From: Lachnospiraceae bacterium
GTDB taxonomy: Bacteria > Bacillota > Clostridia > Lachnospirales > Lachnospiraceae
Length of the DNA: 36,459 nt
Direction of reading: 5' to 3'
Assembly: GCA_015057525.1 (NCBI GenBank)
Contig: SVEE01000015.1
Location: 1 to 36,459, forward strand
Shown: piece by piece, positions 7,722 to 15,928 of the stretch
Layout: each line of letters starts with the position of its first letter
Numbering within the stretch: position 1 is the stretch's first letter
Made by a program: the position numbers and the translations under genes
Notes under the pieces: model-generated
What the model was told of the DNA's origin: nothing
Database searches by the model: none
The model's input: only the letters and a program-made list of their open reading frames with translations

Positions 7722-8804
7722 TTATGATAATGTCATGACTGTAATACGATTTTTACCTTCATTTTTGGATTTGTATAATGCCTGGTCGGCTAGGTGAAAA
7801 GCAGTTTCGTATGATATAGATGAGTTGCATGCTATGATTCCTGCGCTGAAGGTTACATGCTCGTCCATAAAATCAAAGTTTATTTCTGAAAAAGTTTGTC
7901 TTATGGAATTTAATATTTCGCTATATTCGGATTGTGGTTCTCCGTGAAATATAACAACAAATTCTTCGCCACCAAAACGTCCTGCGTGGAAGTATTCAGA
8001 AGAATATTCGTTAAGCAACGAACCTAATTTTTTGAGGACCACGTCCCCGTTATCGTGTCCATATTTATCGTTGATTTTTTTGAAATCGTCTAAATCAAGC
8101 ATTGCTATACCTACAGGTGAACTACTGTCAGATATACCAAAGGTATTGTTAAATATTTCTTGCATATATTCTCTTGAATGCACTCCGGTAAGTAAATCAG
8201 TTTCAAGTCTTTTTCTATATTTTTCTTCGTTTTCCATAGAAGTTTTTGTTAAGCGTCCCACTTTGAATTGGTACTTCTCCAGTTCCAACGCTACTAAATT
8301 TGATAAGAAAGTTATACCTAATACAACAACACATGTTTGAATGTGAAAGTCAATTCTGGAAGGGTAACTTAAACAGCTATATAGTGTTGCCATAACTACT
8401 AAAATATAATTATAAGCAAGCATGATTTGGTGTATCTTTTTGCTGTGAAAAACTGTACAGAAAAAAAGCGTTAAACATGGAATACACCATAGAGGAGTGT
8501 AGTAACTGTGAAATATTCCCATTGAACCTCCCAGTGTACATAGTCCAAGTGAACATGCAAGATTTTTGGTGTCGTGGGTGATTTTAGTAGATTTATTTAT
8601 ATGTTTAGTTACAAGATATGTAGCCATATTTACACAAAAAGGAAGGCATAAATATTTTAAAACATATCGTGGGACAGTTGTTCCAAGTGTATCGGTTAAA
8701 TAAAATCCTACGAAAAATGCAACATCAAGAGTTATACAACCCCACACTAGTATGTTAAGTATTTTTACGATTTTGTATCTTAATTCTTTTTCTAATTGTT
8801 CCAT
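7722..8804 (-). CDS. Membrane diguanylate cyclase (six-helix type)
   Basis: A 360-residue protein. Residues about 12-195 hold roughly six membrane helices with short loops, an uncharacterised integral sensor resembling the MASE-like input modules. A short coiled linker (ENEEKYRKRLETD) leads to the GGDEF domain starting LLTGVHSREYMQEIF. The signature is GGEEF (278-282) with the metal/substrate segment DLDDFKKINDKYGHDNGD, so it should be an active cyclase. The RxxD inhibitory site is missing (SEYF in its place). The gene is convergent with the EAL operon. Its ribosome site GGGGGT lies in a small hairpin (see the site at 8807-8822). Confidence 0.9.
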   Translation of the reverse strand: MEQLEKELRYKIVKILNILVWGCITLDVAFFVGFYLTDTLGTTVPRYVLKYLCLPFCVNMATYLVTKHINKSTKITHDTKNLACSLGLCTLGGSMGIFHSYYTPLWCIPCLTLFFCTVFHSKKIHQIMLAYNYILVVMATLYSCLSYPSRIDFHIQTCVVVLGITFLSNLVALELEKYQFKVGRLTKTSMENEEKYRKRLETDLLTGVHSREYMQEIFNNTFGISDSSSPVGIAMLDLDDFKKINDKYGHDNGDVVLKKLGSLLNEYSSEYFHAGRFGGEEFVVIFHGEPQSEYSEILNSIRQTFSEINFDFMDEHVTFSAGIIACNSSISYETAFHLADQALYKSKNEGKNRITVMTLS

Positions 8805-8806
8805 TG

Positions 8807-8822
8807 ATATACCCCCGTATAT
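8807..8822 (-). promoter_or_regulatory. Hairpin holding the ribosome site of the minus-strand cyclase
   Basis: ATATAC and GTATAT pair around CCCC (plus strand), so in the minus-strand mRNA the G-rich Shine-Dalgarno sits in the loop and right arm just upstream of the ATG at 8804. The stem is only 6 A/T-rich pairs and its effect may be slight or temperature dependent. Confidence 0.3.
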
Positions 8823-8922
8823 AAAAACCCCATATATTTAAGTATATCACATGTTGGGATAAAATGTACAATCTATATTATGGTTTTTGTGGTTTCCATA
8901 CTTTAAAGGTTTATTAAAAAAG

Positions 8923-8951
8923 TTGATATGACTACAATTTTATGTTAATAT
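8923..8951 (+). promoter_or_regulatory. Promoter of the cda operon
   Basis: TTGATA (8923-8928) and TAATAT (8946-8951) are 17 bases apart, upstream of the first gene of the c-di-AMP operon. No operator-like symmetry is seen near it. Confidence 0.5.
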
Positions 8952-9018
8952 GATATAGTGTATGTGATTATAACAGAAAGTGTTTGTTTTTATAAAGATT
9001 ATAAGTGAGGTTTAAATC

Positions 9019-9813
9019 ATGGTTGATGAGAAAAAAGTCGCACTTATGACTAAACTTGCTATATTTGAAAAACATGAGAGCAACGATAGTCTGGTGTTGT
9101 CAAAATATTATAAGAATGACTATGTTAGATATAATATGCTTAAAACATTGATTTCTGCAACAATTGTGTATTGGTCTATTGTTGCGGCATATGTATTTAT
9201 GCGTTTCGATCAGATGCTTGCAGAGATTAATAAGATTGATTATTTTGATTTGGTTTACAAGTTACTTTTATGGTATGTAATGGTTTTAGTTGTATACTTT
9301 GTATTTTCTTCTTTGGTATATAGCTACAGATATTACAAGGCAAGACCAGGACTTACTAAATATAATGCCAACCTTAAGAAACTTATTGAGTATGAAGGTG
9401 GCAATATTTACAAGGGTAAGGTTGTTAAGACTACTGTAGTAGAAGCTCCTTCTGATGAGGAGATGAATATTACTCCTGTTGCTGAGAAAACTCCAGAGCA
9501 GAGAGCTAATGCATCGAGGGGTACAGTAAGCAGAATGGCAATGGTTCGTCAGAGTCAGCAGGAAGCTGATAAGATAAAGCAGCAGCAGATTATTGATAAT
9601 CTTAATCAGCGTAACGCAAGAATTGCAGCTCAAAACGAGGCTAGACTCAGACAACAGCAGCAGATTGAACATGACAGACAGGTGATTCAGGAGAGAAGAA
9701 GACAGCTTGAACAGGCACAGATGGAGAAGATTCGTGCTCAGGCTTTTCAGCAAGTGAATCGTAATAGTTATACAGCTAATAATACTAATAGCATGGAAGG
9801 GAGAGATAAATAA
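9019..9813 (+). CDS. Two-helix membrane protein with Gln/Arg-rich coiled tail, unknown function
   Basis: A 264-residue protein that I cannot assign to a known family. A polar N terminus of 40 residues is followed by TM1 (about 41-61) and TM2 (about 78-103), then a cytoplasmic region. Residues about 160-245 are rich in Gln, Arg, Glu and Ala (VRQSQQEADKIKQQQ, LRQQQQIEHDRQ, ERRRQLEQAQMEK) and should form a long helix or coiled coil. It has no catalytic signature. It is the first gene of the operon and its stop codon abuts the ATG of the next gene, another membrane protein, so the two are probably made together and may form one complex with CdaA. ATG follows GTGAGG by 8 bases. Confidence 0.7.
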   Translation: MVDEKKVALMTKLAIFEKHESNDSLVLSKYYKNDYVRYNMLKTLISATIVYWSIVAAYVFMRFDQMLAEINKIDYFDLVYKLLLWYVMVLVVYFVFSSLVYSYRYYKARPGLTKYNANLKKLIEYEGGNIYKGKVVKTTVVEAPSDEEMNITPVAEKTPEQRANASRGTVSRMAMVRQSQQEADKIKQQQIIDNLNQRNARIAAQNEARLRQQQQIEHDRQVIQERRRQLEQAQMEKIRAQAFQQVNRNSYTANNTNSMEGRDK

Positions 9814-10911
9814 ATGGCAGCAGCAATAGCGATAAAGGACGCCATAAGAGATTTTATAAGAAAGTATGATGAGGTTACAACTCCTCTTATACGTTTTGTT
9901 ATGTCCCTTATTATGTTTTGGTCACTTAATTCTATGTACGGATATTCAGATCTTTTCGAAAGAGGAATGGTAGTATTTTTATTATCCGTAATTTGTGCAT
10001 TGGTTTCAAATCCAGTTGCAGTATTACTTGGTGCAGCGGTTATTATTGTTAATGGTTTCTCTGTTTCCATGGAGGTTGGAGCCGTAGCTGTACTTTTGAT
10101 TATAATAATTTATTGTACATACATGCGTATGTTCCCAAAATGCAGTTGGATTTTAGCATTTGTACCTGTTATGTACCTTATTGGTCTTGAATGTGCAGTT
10201 CCAATAATCGTTGCAATTTTTGCAGGTTCATCAGGAATAGTTGCAACAGCATTTGGTATTCTTTTATATTATTTCTCTTTATATGTAGATGAGGTTGAGT
10301 CTATGCTTAGCACAGCTGCAAAAGAGGAGGATGTTCAGCCTTTTACATACATAGTTGAAGCTGTTCTCAAGAACAAAGAAATGCTTCTTACTATGATTGT
10401 ATTTGCCGTTGTAATAATGGTTACATTTGTAGTATATAAGTTGCCAGTTAACTATTCGTGGTATATTGCCATTGGTGTAGGAGCTGTAGCAACAATAATA
10501 ATATATCCTATGTGTGGTTCTACTCTTGATGTGGAAGTTAGCATGGGTTCAGTTGTAGTTGGTGCTTTACTTGGAGCAGTTCTTGGACTTGTAGCACAGT
10601 TTTGCAAGGGTATGGTGGATTACTCTAAGAAGGAAACAGTTCAGTTTGAGGATGATGAATATTATTACTATGTTAAGGCTATTCCTAAGTATGCAGACCC
10701 TTCTAAGAAGAAGGAAACTAAGTCTACTGAAGCTAAGACTACTGATGCCAATGAAAAGAGTGGTAACAGAAGTCAGGCAGCTGTTAAATCTCAGATGGAG
10801 AGAAGCAGAGAGCAGCAACCTAAGACAGCAAGAACACAGGGGGATATGCAGGCTAGAAGAAACGTACCAACAAGTACTAGAACTTCTGACCCAAGAAACA
10901 CTAGAAGATAA
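9814..10911 (+). CDS. Polytopic membrane protein of the cda operon, unknown function
   Basis: A 365-residue protein with about eight to ten hydrophobic helices between residues 25 and 265, then a basic, disordered tail of about 75 residues (ending DPRNTRR). Between them sits a striking acidic/tyrosine stretch at 276-292, VQFEDDEYYYYVKAIPK, which looks like a conserved functional motif. From memory, similar proteins with this motif occur in Lachnospiraceae and are loosely called ABC permeases, but there is no permease signature and no ATPase nearby. The start abuts the previous stop codon (TAAATG). The gene lies 35 bases before cdaA, so it probably acts on or with the c-di-AMP machinery at the membrane. 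Confidence 0.7.
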   Translation: MAAAIAIKDAIRDFIRKYDEVTTPLIRFVMSLIMFWSLNSMYGYSDLFERGMVVFLLSVICALVSNPVAVLLGAAVIIVNGFSVSMEVGAVAVLLIIIIYCTYMRMFPKCSWILAFVPVMYLIGLECAVPIIVAIFAGSSGIVATAFGILLYYFSLYVDEVESMLSTAAKEEDVQPFTYIVEAVLKNKEMLLTMIVFAVVIMVTFVVYKLPVNYSWYIAIGVGAVATIIIYPMCGSTLDVEVSMGSVVVGALLGAVLGLVAQFCKGMVDYSKKETVQFEDDEYYYYVKAIPKYADPSKKKETKSTEAKTTDANEKSGNRSQAAVKSQMERSREQQPKTARTQGDMQARRNVPTSTRTSDPRNTRR

Positions 10912-10946
10912 ATTTTATTATAAACTATTTGTAACGGGGTGTTAGT

Positions 10947-11822
10947 TTGGAAAAATTATTGACAGCATTAAGATTAAATTTTGACTGGTTTTATATTCCA
11001 GATATAACTTTCACAGATATAGTAGAGATAGTTCTTTTATCTTATCTGCTATATCATGTTATGATGTGGTTTAAAAAGACTAGAGCGTGGACATTATTCA
11101 AAGGAATAATTGTGCTTTTCGTTTTTGTTGGTCTTGCTACACTCTTCCAACTTAATACAATACTCTGGATTTTTAAGAACACTATCAATGTAGGTATTAT
11201 AGCTATAATCATATTGTTCCAGCCAGAGCTTAGAAAGGCGCTTGAAGAATTGGGCCGTAGAAATATTATCTCAGATGTTCTTATTCGTGATGATAAGAGT
11301 GTGCGCAGTGAGAGAGTAAATAACGCTACAATTCAGGAACTTATTTCTGCTGCTATGGATATGAGCAAGAATAAGACAGGCGCTCTTATTGTTATAGAGC
11401 AGGATGTTGCGTTGGGAGAATATGAAAGTACAGGTATTAACGTAGATGCAGCTATTTCGAAGCAGCTTATACTTAATATATTTGAGCATAATACACCGCT
11501 TCATGATGGTGCGGTTATAATAAGAAATAACAGAGTAGTAGCTGCTACATGTTATTTACCTCTTACAGGAAGAAATGATATTAATAAGGATTTAGGAACA
11601 AGACATAGAGCAGCGGTAGGTATTAGTGAAGTGTCTGACAGTATGACCCTTGTTGTATCTGAGGAAAACGGAACTATTTCTGTTGCATATCAGGGTAATT
11701 TGCATAGAAATCTTGATTCAGAAAGTTTGAGAAAACATTTAACTTCCCTTCAGATTAGTCCTACAGAGGCGAAACCTAAGCGTTTCAAGAGACGGAAAGG
11801 GGGCAAAAAGAATGAAAAGTAA
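10947..11822 (+). CDS. cdaA: Diadenylate cyclase CdaA (c-di-AMP synthase)
   Basis: A 291-residue protein that makes c-di-AMP from two ATP. It has three N-terminal membrane helices (about 24-40, 53-70, 74-92), then the DAC (DisA_N) domain with both signatures: DGA at 187-189 in LHDGAVI and RHR at 219-221 in LGTRHRAAVGISE. The length is normal for CdaA. The start is TTG 10947 after GGGGTG; no ATG fits. The basic tail (KPKRFKRRKGGKK) ends in an 11-base overlap with cdaR, so the two are translationally coupled. In Firmicutes c-di-AMP controls potassium and osmolyte uptake and cell wall state. Confidence 0.97.
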   Translation: MEKLLTALRLNFDWFYIPDITFTDIVEIVLLSYLLYHVMMWFKKTRAWTLFKGIIVLFVFVGLATLFQLNTILWIFKNTINVGIIAIIILFQPELRKALEELGRRNIISDVLIRDDKSVRSERVNNATIQELISAAMDMSKNKTGALIVIEQDVALGEYESTGINVDAAISKQLILNIFEHNTPLHDGAVIIRNNRVVAATCYLPLTGRNDINKDLGTRHRAAVGISEVSDSMTLVVSEENGTISVAYQGNLHRNLDSESLRKHLTSLQISPTEAKPKRFKRRKGGKKNEK

Positions 11823-13047
11823 ATTGTTCAATAATTTTGGATACAAACTTCTTTCTGTTGTTCTTGCCGTTGTACTGTGGATTGTGGTTATGAATATATC
11901 AGATTCTGCTGTTACAGAGCAGATTAATGATATACCTGTTTTACAGTTAAATGGTGAAGTTTTTGATGATTTAGATAAAATATATGAAGTATCAAACGGT
12001 GATACTGTTGATATTATAGTTAAGGGAAGACGTTCTGTGGTATCTAAGCTAACAGCAGATGATTTTATTGCTACAGCAGACCTTTCTACAATGTCAGTAA
12101 CAGGAGCTGTACAGATTTTTGTTACACCCAAAAGTAGTTCTGTTAAAGATGCTATTACAATTACCGTTGTTGATAACACTATGAGTCTGATTTTGGAATC
12201 TAAGGTTACAGCACAGTTTCCTATTAAGATTAAGACTAATGGTGAAACAAGAGAGGGATATGCGGTTGGCGAGTCTTATGCCTCACCTAATATTATAACT
12301 GTAGAAGGTCCGGAAAGTTCTGTAGCTAAAATAACAGATGTAGAGGTTGTTGTTGATGTTACTAACAAGACGGAAAGCTTTACAGAAAATGCAGAAGTGG
12401 TTTTATATGATGCATATCATGAAGTGATATCTAACAGTAAGATATCTTTGAGTGACACTAATGTGGATGTAACGGTTAACATATATCCAACCAAGAGTGT
12501 ACCTATAACAATAGAGCCTACGGGCAAGCCAGCAGAAGGATTTTCTGTAGCGGAAGTTATATATCAGCCTCAAACTGTAGAGCTTGTGGGACCAGAGGAT
12601 GAACTTGAATCTATGGAGTCTATAGTTATAGATGACATTTCTGTATCCGGTATAACAGAAGATTTGCAGACAACCATTAATATTACTAAGTATCTTCCAG
12701 AAGGTGTATTCGCTGTTGGAACTGACAATGAGATAGTGGTAACTGTAAGCGTTGAACAACTAGAGAAGAAGAGTTTTAAACCTCTTATCAATGACATTGA
12801 GCTCGAAGGTAAGAATGATGCTTACAAGTACTTAGTAACTCTTTCTGATGACTTTAGCGTTGAAGTAATAGGTTTATCGGGTGATATGGAGGGTCTTACA
12901 TTAGGTTCTCTCGGTCTTTATGTTGATTGTTCAGAATTAACATTAGGTGATAATGAAGATGTGGTACTGCTTCACAGTGAGTTAGACGGTATCGAATTTA
13001 AGATTACAGGAACTATTTCTATATCAGTTAGCGGAAGCAAGAAGTAA
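11812..13047 (+). CDS. cdaR: CdaR-type regulator of the diadenylate cyclase (YbbR domains)
   Basis: A 411-residue membrane-anchored protein. A single N-terminal helix (about 11-29, VVLAVVLWIVVM) is followed by an extracytoplasmic chain of YbbR repeats, recognisable by recurring elements such as VEGPESSVAKITDVEVVVDV and VELVGPEDELESMESIVID. YbbR proteins bind CdaA and alter its activity. The start overlaps the end of cdaA by 11 bases. In many Firmicutes glmM follows this gene; here a sirtuin gene is next after 9 bases, which is a different arrangement. Confidence 0.93.
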   Translation: MKSKLFNNFGYKLLSVVLAVVLWIVVMNISDSAVTEQINDIPVLQLNGEVFDDLDKIYEVSNGDTVDIIVKGRRSVVSKLTADDFIATADLSTMSVTGAVQIFVTPKSSSVKDAITITVVDNTMSLILESKVTAQFPIKIKTNGETREGYAVGESYASPNIITVEGPESSVAKITDVEVVVDVTNKTESFTENAEVVLYDAYHEVISNSKISLSDTNVDVTVNIYPTKSVPITIEPTGKPAEGFSVAEVIYQPQTVELVGPEDELESMESIVIDDISVSGITEDLQTTINITKYLPEGVFAVGTDNEIVVTVSVEQLEKKSFKPLINDIELEGKNDAYKYLVTLSDDFSVEVIGLSGDMEGLTLGSLGLYVDCSELTLGDNEDVVLLHSELDGIEFKITGTISISVSGSKK

Positions 13048-13056
13048 GGTGATAAT

Positions 13057-13773
13057 ATGGAGTTTATCAATAAGTTTAAAGCTGCCATAGAAGAATGTAA
13101 TTATATAGTATTTTTTGGTGGTGCTGGTGTATCCACTGAAAGTGGTATACCAGATTTTAGAAGTGTTGATGGTTTATATAATCAGAAATACAAGTATCCC
13201 CCAGAAGTAATCATAAGTCATTCTTTTTATATGAGAAAAACAGAAGAGTTTTATGAATTCTATAAGGATAAAATGTTATTTACAGGAGTTAAACCTAATG
13301 CGGCCCATATAAAGCTGGCAGAGCTTGAACAGCAAGGTAAGCTTAAGGCTGTGGCTACTCAGAATATAGATGGTTTACATCAGCTGGCAGGTAGTAAAGA
13401 GGTGCTGGAACTTCACGGTTCGGTACATAGAAACTATTGTCAGAATTGTAGAAAGCTTTTTGATATGGCATATGTTAAAAATTCAGAGGGTGTACCTAAA
13501 TGTGATTCTTGTGGAGGAACAATAAAACCAGATGTGGTTTTATATGAGGAAGGTCTTGACCAAGAAACCATTTCAAGGACAGTTCATCACATATCTAAAG
13601 CGGATATGCTTATTGTTGGTGGTACTTCTCTTGCGGTTTATCCGGCAGCAGGTCTTATAGATTACTTTAACGGTAAATATTTAGTTGTAATCAATATGAG
13701 TCCTACGCCTAGAGATAATCAGGCGGATATAGTAATTAATAAAAAAATTGGAGAAGTTTTCTCTCAGATATAA
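13057..13773 (+). CDS. cobB: NAD-dependent protein deacylase (sirtuin)
   Basis: A 238-residue Sir2-family enzyme that removes acetyl groups from lysines using NAD. Visible motifs: GAGVSTESGIPDFRS (22-36) of the Rossmann fold, TQNIDGLH (101-108) with the NID that binds nicotinamide, the catalytic H120 in ELHGS, four zinc cysteines C128, C131, C149, C152, and GGTSLAVYPA (188-197). Length matches the class U/III bacterial type. It is the last gene of the operon with cdaA and cdaR, read from AAGGTGAT, and is followed by a terminator. A link between acetylation and c-di-AMP control is possible but only suggested by position. Confidence 0.95.
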   Translation: MEFINKFKAAIEECNYIVFFGGAGVSTESGIPDFRSVDGLYNQKYKYPPEVIISHSFYMRKTEEFYEFYKDKMLFTGVKPNAAHIKLAELEQQGKLKAVATQNIDGLHQLAGSKEVLELHGSVHRNYCQNCRKLFDMAYVKNSEGVPKCDSCGGTIKPDVVLYEEGLDQETISRTVHHISKADMLIVGGTSLAVYPAAGLIDYFNGKYLVVINMSPTPRDNQADIVINKKIGEVFSQI

Positions 13774-13806
13774 AAAAAGTACAGGCTAATTTGCCTGTAC
13801 TTTTTT
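13772..13806. terminator. Bidirectional terminator between the cda operon and the ABC operon
   Basis: GTACAGGC pairs with GCCTGTAC around TAATTT, with an A tract on the left and a T tract on the right. Both convergent units end within 10 bases of it. Confidence 0.9.
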
Positions 13807-13813
13807 ATTGTAT

Positions 13814-14638
13814 TTATTCAAGGTTAAGCTTTGTTTTGCATACATTTGTTGTTATCTTTATCAATATAAAAGTAGAAACAAATGTTAAGATATTTGTGAT
13901 AATGAGCATAATCATAACAATGATTGTTTCGCTATCTACTTTTAAAAGTAATCCTTCTATTGCATCTTCAACGGCAGGAATGCTTACTATAGCAAGGAGA
14001 ATTCCTGATATAACCTGCATAATTGTATATATGGCAATATAGAAAACAACTGACATCATACGTTTGCTACTTGAAAAGCTGTGTCCTAAGGCATATGCCG
14101 CATTGTATTGCCAAATAGAACATATAGCGGAGAGGAACATTGCTATTACAGCCAGAACACCATCTAATATAATAGTGGTCTTGCTTATTCCACTTCCTGT
14201 CATAGTAAGTACAGAGTGAATAAGCTCTATAAGCTCCTTGAAGAAGTCAAAATTGCCGCTGGCTATACAAATGGAAAGAGGATATACAATTGCCATTGCG
14301 AGAATTGCTACAGTATCAAATACAATTCTTGAAGTCATAATATCTGTAGTTTTAACAGGGAGGGTATGTGTAAGATATCCCTGGTCCTTGAATAATCGTT
14401 TTCCAAAATCAAGAAACATTAGTAATATTATTCCTATAGCACTTGCAAATATTATGAATACATAAACAACAGATGCCATTCCCACAAATACATTATAGTA
14501 ATCGTTGTTTATGATATTATTGTCCTTTAAGGTGTGTAATATGAGAATAACAACACTATATAATAAAATACCTACTAAGATTGCAAAGGTTTGCTTTCCG
14601 CGTTGTACAAATTCGTTTTTAATAAGCTTTCCTAACAT
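13814..14638 (-). CDS. ABC transporter permease (ABC-2-like)
   Basis: A 274-residue membrane protein with about six helices, beginning MLGKLIKNEFVQRGKQ, the usual cytoplasmic lead of ABC-2-type permeases paired with YtrB-like ATPases. Hydrophobic stretches are near 17-36, 52-78, 108-128, 155-175, 190-215 and 240-262. No substrate can be read from the sequence. Its start overlaps the end of the ATPase gene by 7 bases, so the two subunits are coupled. With the GntR gene it forms a self-regulated operon of the type often tied to cell-envelope or antibiotic stress. Confidence 0.85.
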   Translation of the reverse strand: MLGKLIKNEFVQRGKQTFAILVGILLYSVVILILHTLKDNNIINNDYYNVFVGMASVVYVFIIFASAIGIILLMFLDFGKRLFKDQGYLTHTLPVKTTDIMTSRIVFDTVAILAMAIVYPLSICIASGNFDFFKELIELIHSVLTMTGSGISKTTIILDGVLAVIAMFLSAICSIWQYNAAYALGHSFSSSKRMMSVVFYIAIYTIMQVISGILLAIVSIPAVEDAIEGLLLKVDSETIIVMIMLIITNILTFVSTFILIKITTNVCKTKLNLE

Positions 14639-15333
14639 CTGAACACCTCCCTAAACATTTCGTCAATTGATTTTCCTGTTTCCTGGCGCAATTCGTCTGT
14701 GTTTCTGTGACAAACCACATTGCCTTCTTTTAAGAAAATAACTTCGTCTAATATGTTTTCGATATCGTATATAAGATGTGTAGAGATGAGAATAGTTGCT
14801 TCAGAGTCATAATTGTACAAGATAGTCTCTATTATGTAATCTCTTGCGGCAGGGTCTACGCCGGCAATTGGCTCATCTAACAAGTAAAGTTTGGCTCTAC
14901 GGCTCATGACCATAATAAGCTGTACTTTTTCTTTGTTACCCTTAGAGAGTTTCTTTATTACCATGTTAGGGTCAAGTTTTAATAATTCCAACATAGAATA
15001 AGCTCTTGTTTCATCAAAGTCAGCGTAAAAATCCTTGAACATATTAATAACCTGATTGATTTTTAATGCTTCGTTAAAATATGTTCTCTCAGGTAAATAT
15101 GATACAATTGCCTTTGATTCATGGCCTATATTTTTACCATCCACTGTTATAGTTCCGGCTTCAGGTTTAAGTAATCCTGCCAGCATCTTAATCATGGTTG
15201 TTTTACCACTACCGTTAGGACCAAGAAGTCCTATTATCTTTCCGCTTTCCAAGTTTAAGTTTAGGTCGTTGAAAATCATTTTATGGATACCATATCCTTT
15301 GCGGACGTTGGTAAATTCAACAAGATTTCCCAT
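14632..15333 (-). CDS. ABC transporter ATP-binding protein (YtrB-like)
   Basis: A 233-residue ATPase with Walker A GPNGSGKT (38-45), a Q-loop region around SYLPERTYF, a variant signature LSKGN (129-133) in place of LSGGQ, Walker B LYLLDEP (149-155) and an H-loop in STHLI. The LSKGN signature is common in the export-type ABC-2 group that includes YtrB and bacitracin-type exporters. It overlaps the GntR stop by a few bases upstream and the permease start downstream. Substrate unknown. Confidence 0.93.
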   Translation of the reverse strand: MGNLVEFTNVRKGYGIHKMIFNDLNLNLESGKIIGLLGPNGSGKTTMIKMLAGLLKPEAGTITVDGKNIGHESKAIVSYLPERTYFNEALKINQVINMFKDFYADFDETRAYSMLELLKLDPNMVIKKLSKGNKEKVQLIMVMSRRAKLYLLDEPIAGVDPAARDYIIETILYNYDSEATILISTHLIYDIENILDEVIFLKEGNVVCHRNTDELRQETGKSIDEMFREVFRC

Positions 15334-15704
15334 TATTTCTCCTCCTCATTCAAATATCTTTTGACCGCGTTAATTATTTCATTATTGTCAAATCCCAGTT
15401 CTCGCATACCATTTACATAATTCTCAATATGCTTTGTGGATATGCTGATTTTAAAATTGGTCTCCGCATCAGTTTGTTCTGCAACAAATCTGCCGGAGGT
15501 TCTTTGCGAATATAGCACACCTTCTCGTTCTAGCTCAGACAATGCTTTTTGCATAGTGTTTGGATTCACACCCGCTTTAATAGCTAAGTCTCTAACAGCA
15601 GGAACCTTATCCCCGGGTTTCAATCGTCCCTGTGCTATTCGTAGCTTTATTTCATCCATTATCTGAAGGTAGATGGGTGCGTCGTTAGTGAATTTCCACG
15701 CCAT
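15333..15704 (-). CDS. GntR-family repressor (YtrA type)
   Basis: A 123-residue short GntR protein of the YtrA subfamily. The winged helix is typical: PIYLQIMDEIKLRIAQGRLKPGDKVP then VRDLAIKAGVNPNTMQKALSELEREGVLYS with a wing ending GRFVAEQ. The effector region is only about 50 residues of helices, as in YtrA. It is the first gene of the ABC operon and its stop overlaps the ATPase ATG. A perfect inverted repeat in its promoter region (15725-15746) is the probable binding site, so it should repress its own operon until a signal arrives. Confidence 0.93.
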   Translation of the reverse strand: MAWKFTNDAPIYLQIMDEIKLRIAQGRLKPGDKVPAVRDLAIKAGVNPNTMQKALSELEREGVLYSQRTSGRFVAEQTDAETNFKISISTKHIENYVNGMRELGFDNNEIINAVKRYLNEEEK

Positions 15705-15724
15705 TGCATCACCTCGTTGTGTTA

Positions 15725-15779
15725 TTGTACTAAGTGGCTAGTACAATAGTATAATAGTACAAGTGTATTTCCATGTCAA
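15725..15779 (-). promoter_or_regulatory. Promoter and operator of the GntR-ABC operon
   Basis: On the minus strand TTGACA (15779-15774) and TATTAT (15756-15751) are 17 bases apart. Just downstream, TTGTACTA (15725-15732) and TAGTACAA (15739-15746) form a perfect inverted repeat with a 6-base spacer. A third half-site TAGTACAA at 15755-15762 overlaps the -10. This matches the T-G-T-A-C layout of GntR/YtrA operators and predicts autorepression. Confidence 0.8.
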
Positions 15780-15828
15780 TATATTTTTGAATATTTTTTA
15801 AAAAAATATGGGAATTATAAAAAATGTG

Positions 15829-15856
15829 TTGACAATTTTCAAATTGGTGTTATAGT
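15829..15856 (+). promoter_or_regulatory. clpB promoter
   Basis: TTGACA (15829-15834) and TATAGT (15851-15856) are 16 bases apart, a vegetative sigma-A promoter. No CIRCE element (TTAGCACTC-N9-GAGTGCTAA) or CtsR heptad repeat is visible. Confidence 0.7.
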
Positions 15857-15892
15857 TGGAGTAGAACAAATGTAACACATTGAAAGTGTGCA

Positions 15893-15906
15893 GATAACAT
15901 GTTATC
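15893..15906 (+). promoter_or_regulatory. Perfect palindrome in the clpB leader
   Basis: GATAACATGTTATC is a 14-base perfect palindrome between the promoter and the ribosome site (AGGAGG, 15916-15921). Its place suggests an operator for a heat-shock or stress repressor; the protein is unknown. Confidence 0.45.
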
Positions 15907-15928
15907 ATATTTGATAGGAGGTTTTATT

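Noticed and set aside
9286-9753. Minus-strand 155-codon frame inside the gene at 9019
   Set aside because: It is a shadow of the Gln-rich coding region (CTG/CTT-rich Leu on the reverse strand) with no start signal.
15829-15928. CIRCE or CtsR site for clpB
   Set aside because: Neither the TTAGCACTC-N9-GAGTGCTAA pattern nor CtsR heptad repeats can be found.
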